A program made the position numbers and the translations under genes. This document shows positions 61,601 through 64,000 of a stretch of 64,000 nt of DNA, piece after piece. The stretch is from Larimichthys crocea (Eukaryota > Chordata > Actinopteri > Sciaenidae). Positions within the stretch are counted from its first letter, which is position 1, and the number at the start of each line of letters is the position of its first letter. The stretch lies in assembly GCF_000972845.2 (NCBI RefSeq), contig NC_040025.1, forward strand, positions 15,874,126 to 15,938,125, read 5' to 3'. The notes beneath the pieces were generated by a model. It saw only the letters and a program-made list of their open reading frames with translations. It was not told where the DNA came from and did not search any database.

Positions 61601-64000
61601 GGGAAGAAAAAGGCCCAGAGAGCTTAAGTTTCTGTTTTTAATTCTCTCTCCCTTCTTTGTCTCTCGGGTGAATTCTTTTTCTCTCCTTCGACTTCATGGC
61701 TAAAGGTTTGGTTTACCTACAAACTGTTTATACATGTGGAAACGCGAAGTCAATGTCGTGATCTTAGATCGTTCATGTTTAATCAATAAATTCACAGTTT
61801 AATAGGAGAGGATGTTTGAGTATCCTGAACAACACAGACTATAATGTTTTGATGTAACACAGATGCTGTTTTAATGGCAGGCCAATACGTTTATTCTTCC
61901 AAGAAAGTCTAAAAACTTTTACCTTGTCATTTATTCCCAGTGTGATCAATTCATGGACTTTTGCCCTACCTGTCTGCTCAGTACAGGCGTGCTCTGTATG
62001 TGCTGTTTCTGTGTAACTCGTATGTTTTGCAGTGTTTTATTGCTTGTAATGTTTTCTGACAACCTTCCCAGAGCAGTCATAATAAATCATTACTATTATT
62101 ACCATTGCTGATGCTACTACTACTAATAGAACTTAATATTAAGAAAGAAAGCATGAGGCGAGTATGAGGAACCTTGTGAAACCAATTAAGGATGTTTTGG
62201 ACACAAAGAACAATGATAGAAGATCTAAAACATTCTCATTGAGGATAAATGAAAACCAGAATTTGAACATTTTTTAGGAAACACAGCATCTGTCAGCATC
62301 CTGCCAAATACTGTGCAGCTAGAAATATTTTTAAAATCAAGATTATTCTCAAAAAATAGCTCCGCTTTCTGCTGCCACCTCGTCTCAGTTCCTGAAATGA
62401 AACTAGCGGTGGCACATCAGCTGCAGGGAAGTCCCGTGTGAGATGGCAGAACTGTGCAGCGGCAGCAGCGACAGATTTGGGTGTGCCCCTAAACGTGCCC
62501 CTCTCTCCATATGAGATCATATGTTTCAGATCTGTGTTTATGTGTTTGTGGTTCTGGGCGTGTGCCCTGTTTTTCTGAATGTAATGTTTCTCAAGTTGTT
62601 TTGGTTATGAGGAGCACCTCAAACCTCAGAACAGGGAGGAGAAGGCACACCTCAACTGGCACCTCAACGGGTACTTTCACCTCTGCAGAGGAGCCCAGAT
62701 AGACTACAAACAAAAAATGTAAAAAAAAATAAATAAAAAAAAGTCACTGTAAATACACGCTTTCTTCTTTAGGGCATTAAGCAATATCAAGTCCAATGAA
62801 TGTCTAAACCAAGTAAGTGCACTAAGCAATTTTAAAATAACCAACTTATACATGCACTACTTATTCTGAAACTCTATCTAAAATGATGCCCGTGAGGCAT
62901 ATTGGCCATGCTTCACTTCAAGTTTTCTCCCATATCTCACACTACGAAGCAGAGCTGCCAACTAATACAGCATGTGGAACTTTTCTTTTGCTCTTCCCAG
63001 ATACCTGTCCATTTAAAGACCTGGAATAACTGCTGCTTATTTTGTCCGTAAATCACAGTAACTGGCCTGATACAGGCAGAGATCTTATCCCCAAATACAC
63101 TGACCCCAATATGTTTCCAGGATAAAGTCAAGCCACCGTAATAAGAAAAACTCTTGTGCCCAACCTCGTTCTCATTATTCCTATGAGCTTCCGATCTTTA
63201 CAGCCACATATGGTCTACAGACGCCTACTGAAATGTTCTTTCATACATTTTTCGATGTGGATTTGCTTGCACATAATCAGGGTGAATGAATGGATAAGCA
63301 GTGAGAGGCACTGTTGCCTTTTTGCAGAAACCTTATATTTCAGGAAGCTTATCTTGATCCTTATCTTGTTTACATTTGATTTATGTTTTGCTTATGAGGC
63401 CACTAGGGCTAATAGAAAGCTCTTAACTGTTTACATAGCAGTACTAAATCAGCAATTGTGTAAAATGAAACAAAAAGGTAAATACAGCCGTATGACGCGG
63501 CAGAATCTATTGGCTGTTAGAGTGACGTGAACTGTGTGAAGTGTGAATTTCAAGTCAGTGTGATGCCATCAAGTTGACTGAGGCCATGCATTTGTGACAG
63601 AATGTGCAGTCAAGTGCATGTTGATGGTCGTGTGTGTGTGTCAGAACGTGGGGCATGCTGTGCTCCTTATTAAATTATGACAGTGAGCTTGAGCGGGGGA
63701 AGGGAGGGGTGGGGGGTTGTGTTTAGGCTATCATATGTGTGTGTGCGCTCATGCAGCACGCACGTCTGCACATGTGAATATGTGCGAGTGCGCTTTTGCC
63801 TGTGTGCATGGATGAGTATGCGTAGGCAGTAGCAGCAAGAAGGTCAGAGGTTACTAGTGTTTGTGTTTCAGTGTCAGTGAAGTGTGCTCCAGGCAGAGAT
63901 TTATGATCATTGTGTCTGGGAGGCTGCAGAGTGGGGGATAATGAAGATAGATCAGGGTGCTATCTCTCTCCCAGGGCACCACTGGAAACATGGCCTATGG
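61601..64000. other. DNA upstream of RARG
   Basis: No gene seen. The open frames lack protein character. The stretch is AT-rich with short GT-rich runs near 63,625-63,640 and 63,735-63,750. Confidence 0.55.

Noticed and set aside
63843..63856. DR1-like nuclear receptor element (AGGTCA-G-AGGTTA)
   Set aside because: The second half-site is imperfect and isolated, far upstream of the inferred promoter. Chance matches of this quality are common.

Overview
The window is vertebrate nuclear DNA, almost certainly from a percomorph-type teleost. Both genes are split into short exons by GT-AG introns. The intergenic and intronic DNA carries repeats I recognise as common in such fish: a tRNA-derived SINE, the dispersed 'acttgagtatttcc' family and a long-TIR fold-back element. 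It also has many CA/GA microsatellites. There are no operons, no CRISPR array and no virus-derived ORF.

Two protein-coding genes converge. Bases 1-8,050 are intergenic. In human, CALCOCO1 is the gene next to the HOXC cluster, so the stretch left of the promoter may hold HoxC-side regulatory DNA; that is inference. CALCOCO1 (+ strand) starts at a CCAAT/ZNF143-type promoter near 8.1-8.35 kb. It has a non-coding first exon, a start codon at 9,679, fourteen coding exons and a polyadenylation signal at 20,926. The protein is a SKICH plus coiled-coil selective-autophagy receptor and transcription coactivator. In this genome the C-terminal zinc finger seems to be missing. Intron 3 carries a candidate nested minus-strand gene and a phase-compatible alternative terminal exon.

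Bases 20,950-24,115 separate the two 3' ends. RARG (retinoic acid receptor gamma, - strand) fills 24.1-61.5 kb. Seven shared coding exons (26,506-30,370) encode the DNA-binding domain, hinge, ligand-binding domain and an unusually long F domain. Two alternative N-terminal exons are present: gamma-2 at 43,350-43,494 and gamma-1 at 53,682-53,850. The gamma-1 transcript also has a non-coding exon ending at 61,233. The long introns between these exons hold microsatellites, two SINEs in opposite orientation, a 161-bp palindrome and several stretches that look like conserved regulatory DNA, including a near-perfect SOX-OCT composite site.

The exon models were assembled by eye from reading frame, splice consensus and remembered human proteins. 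Coding-exon borders are phase-checked throughout. Transcript starts, the last CALCOCO1 exon and the nested gene are less certain.
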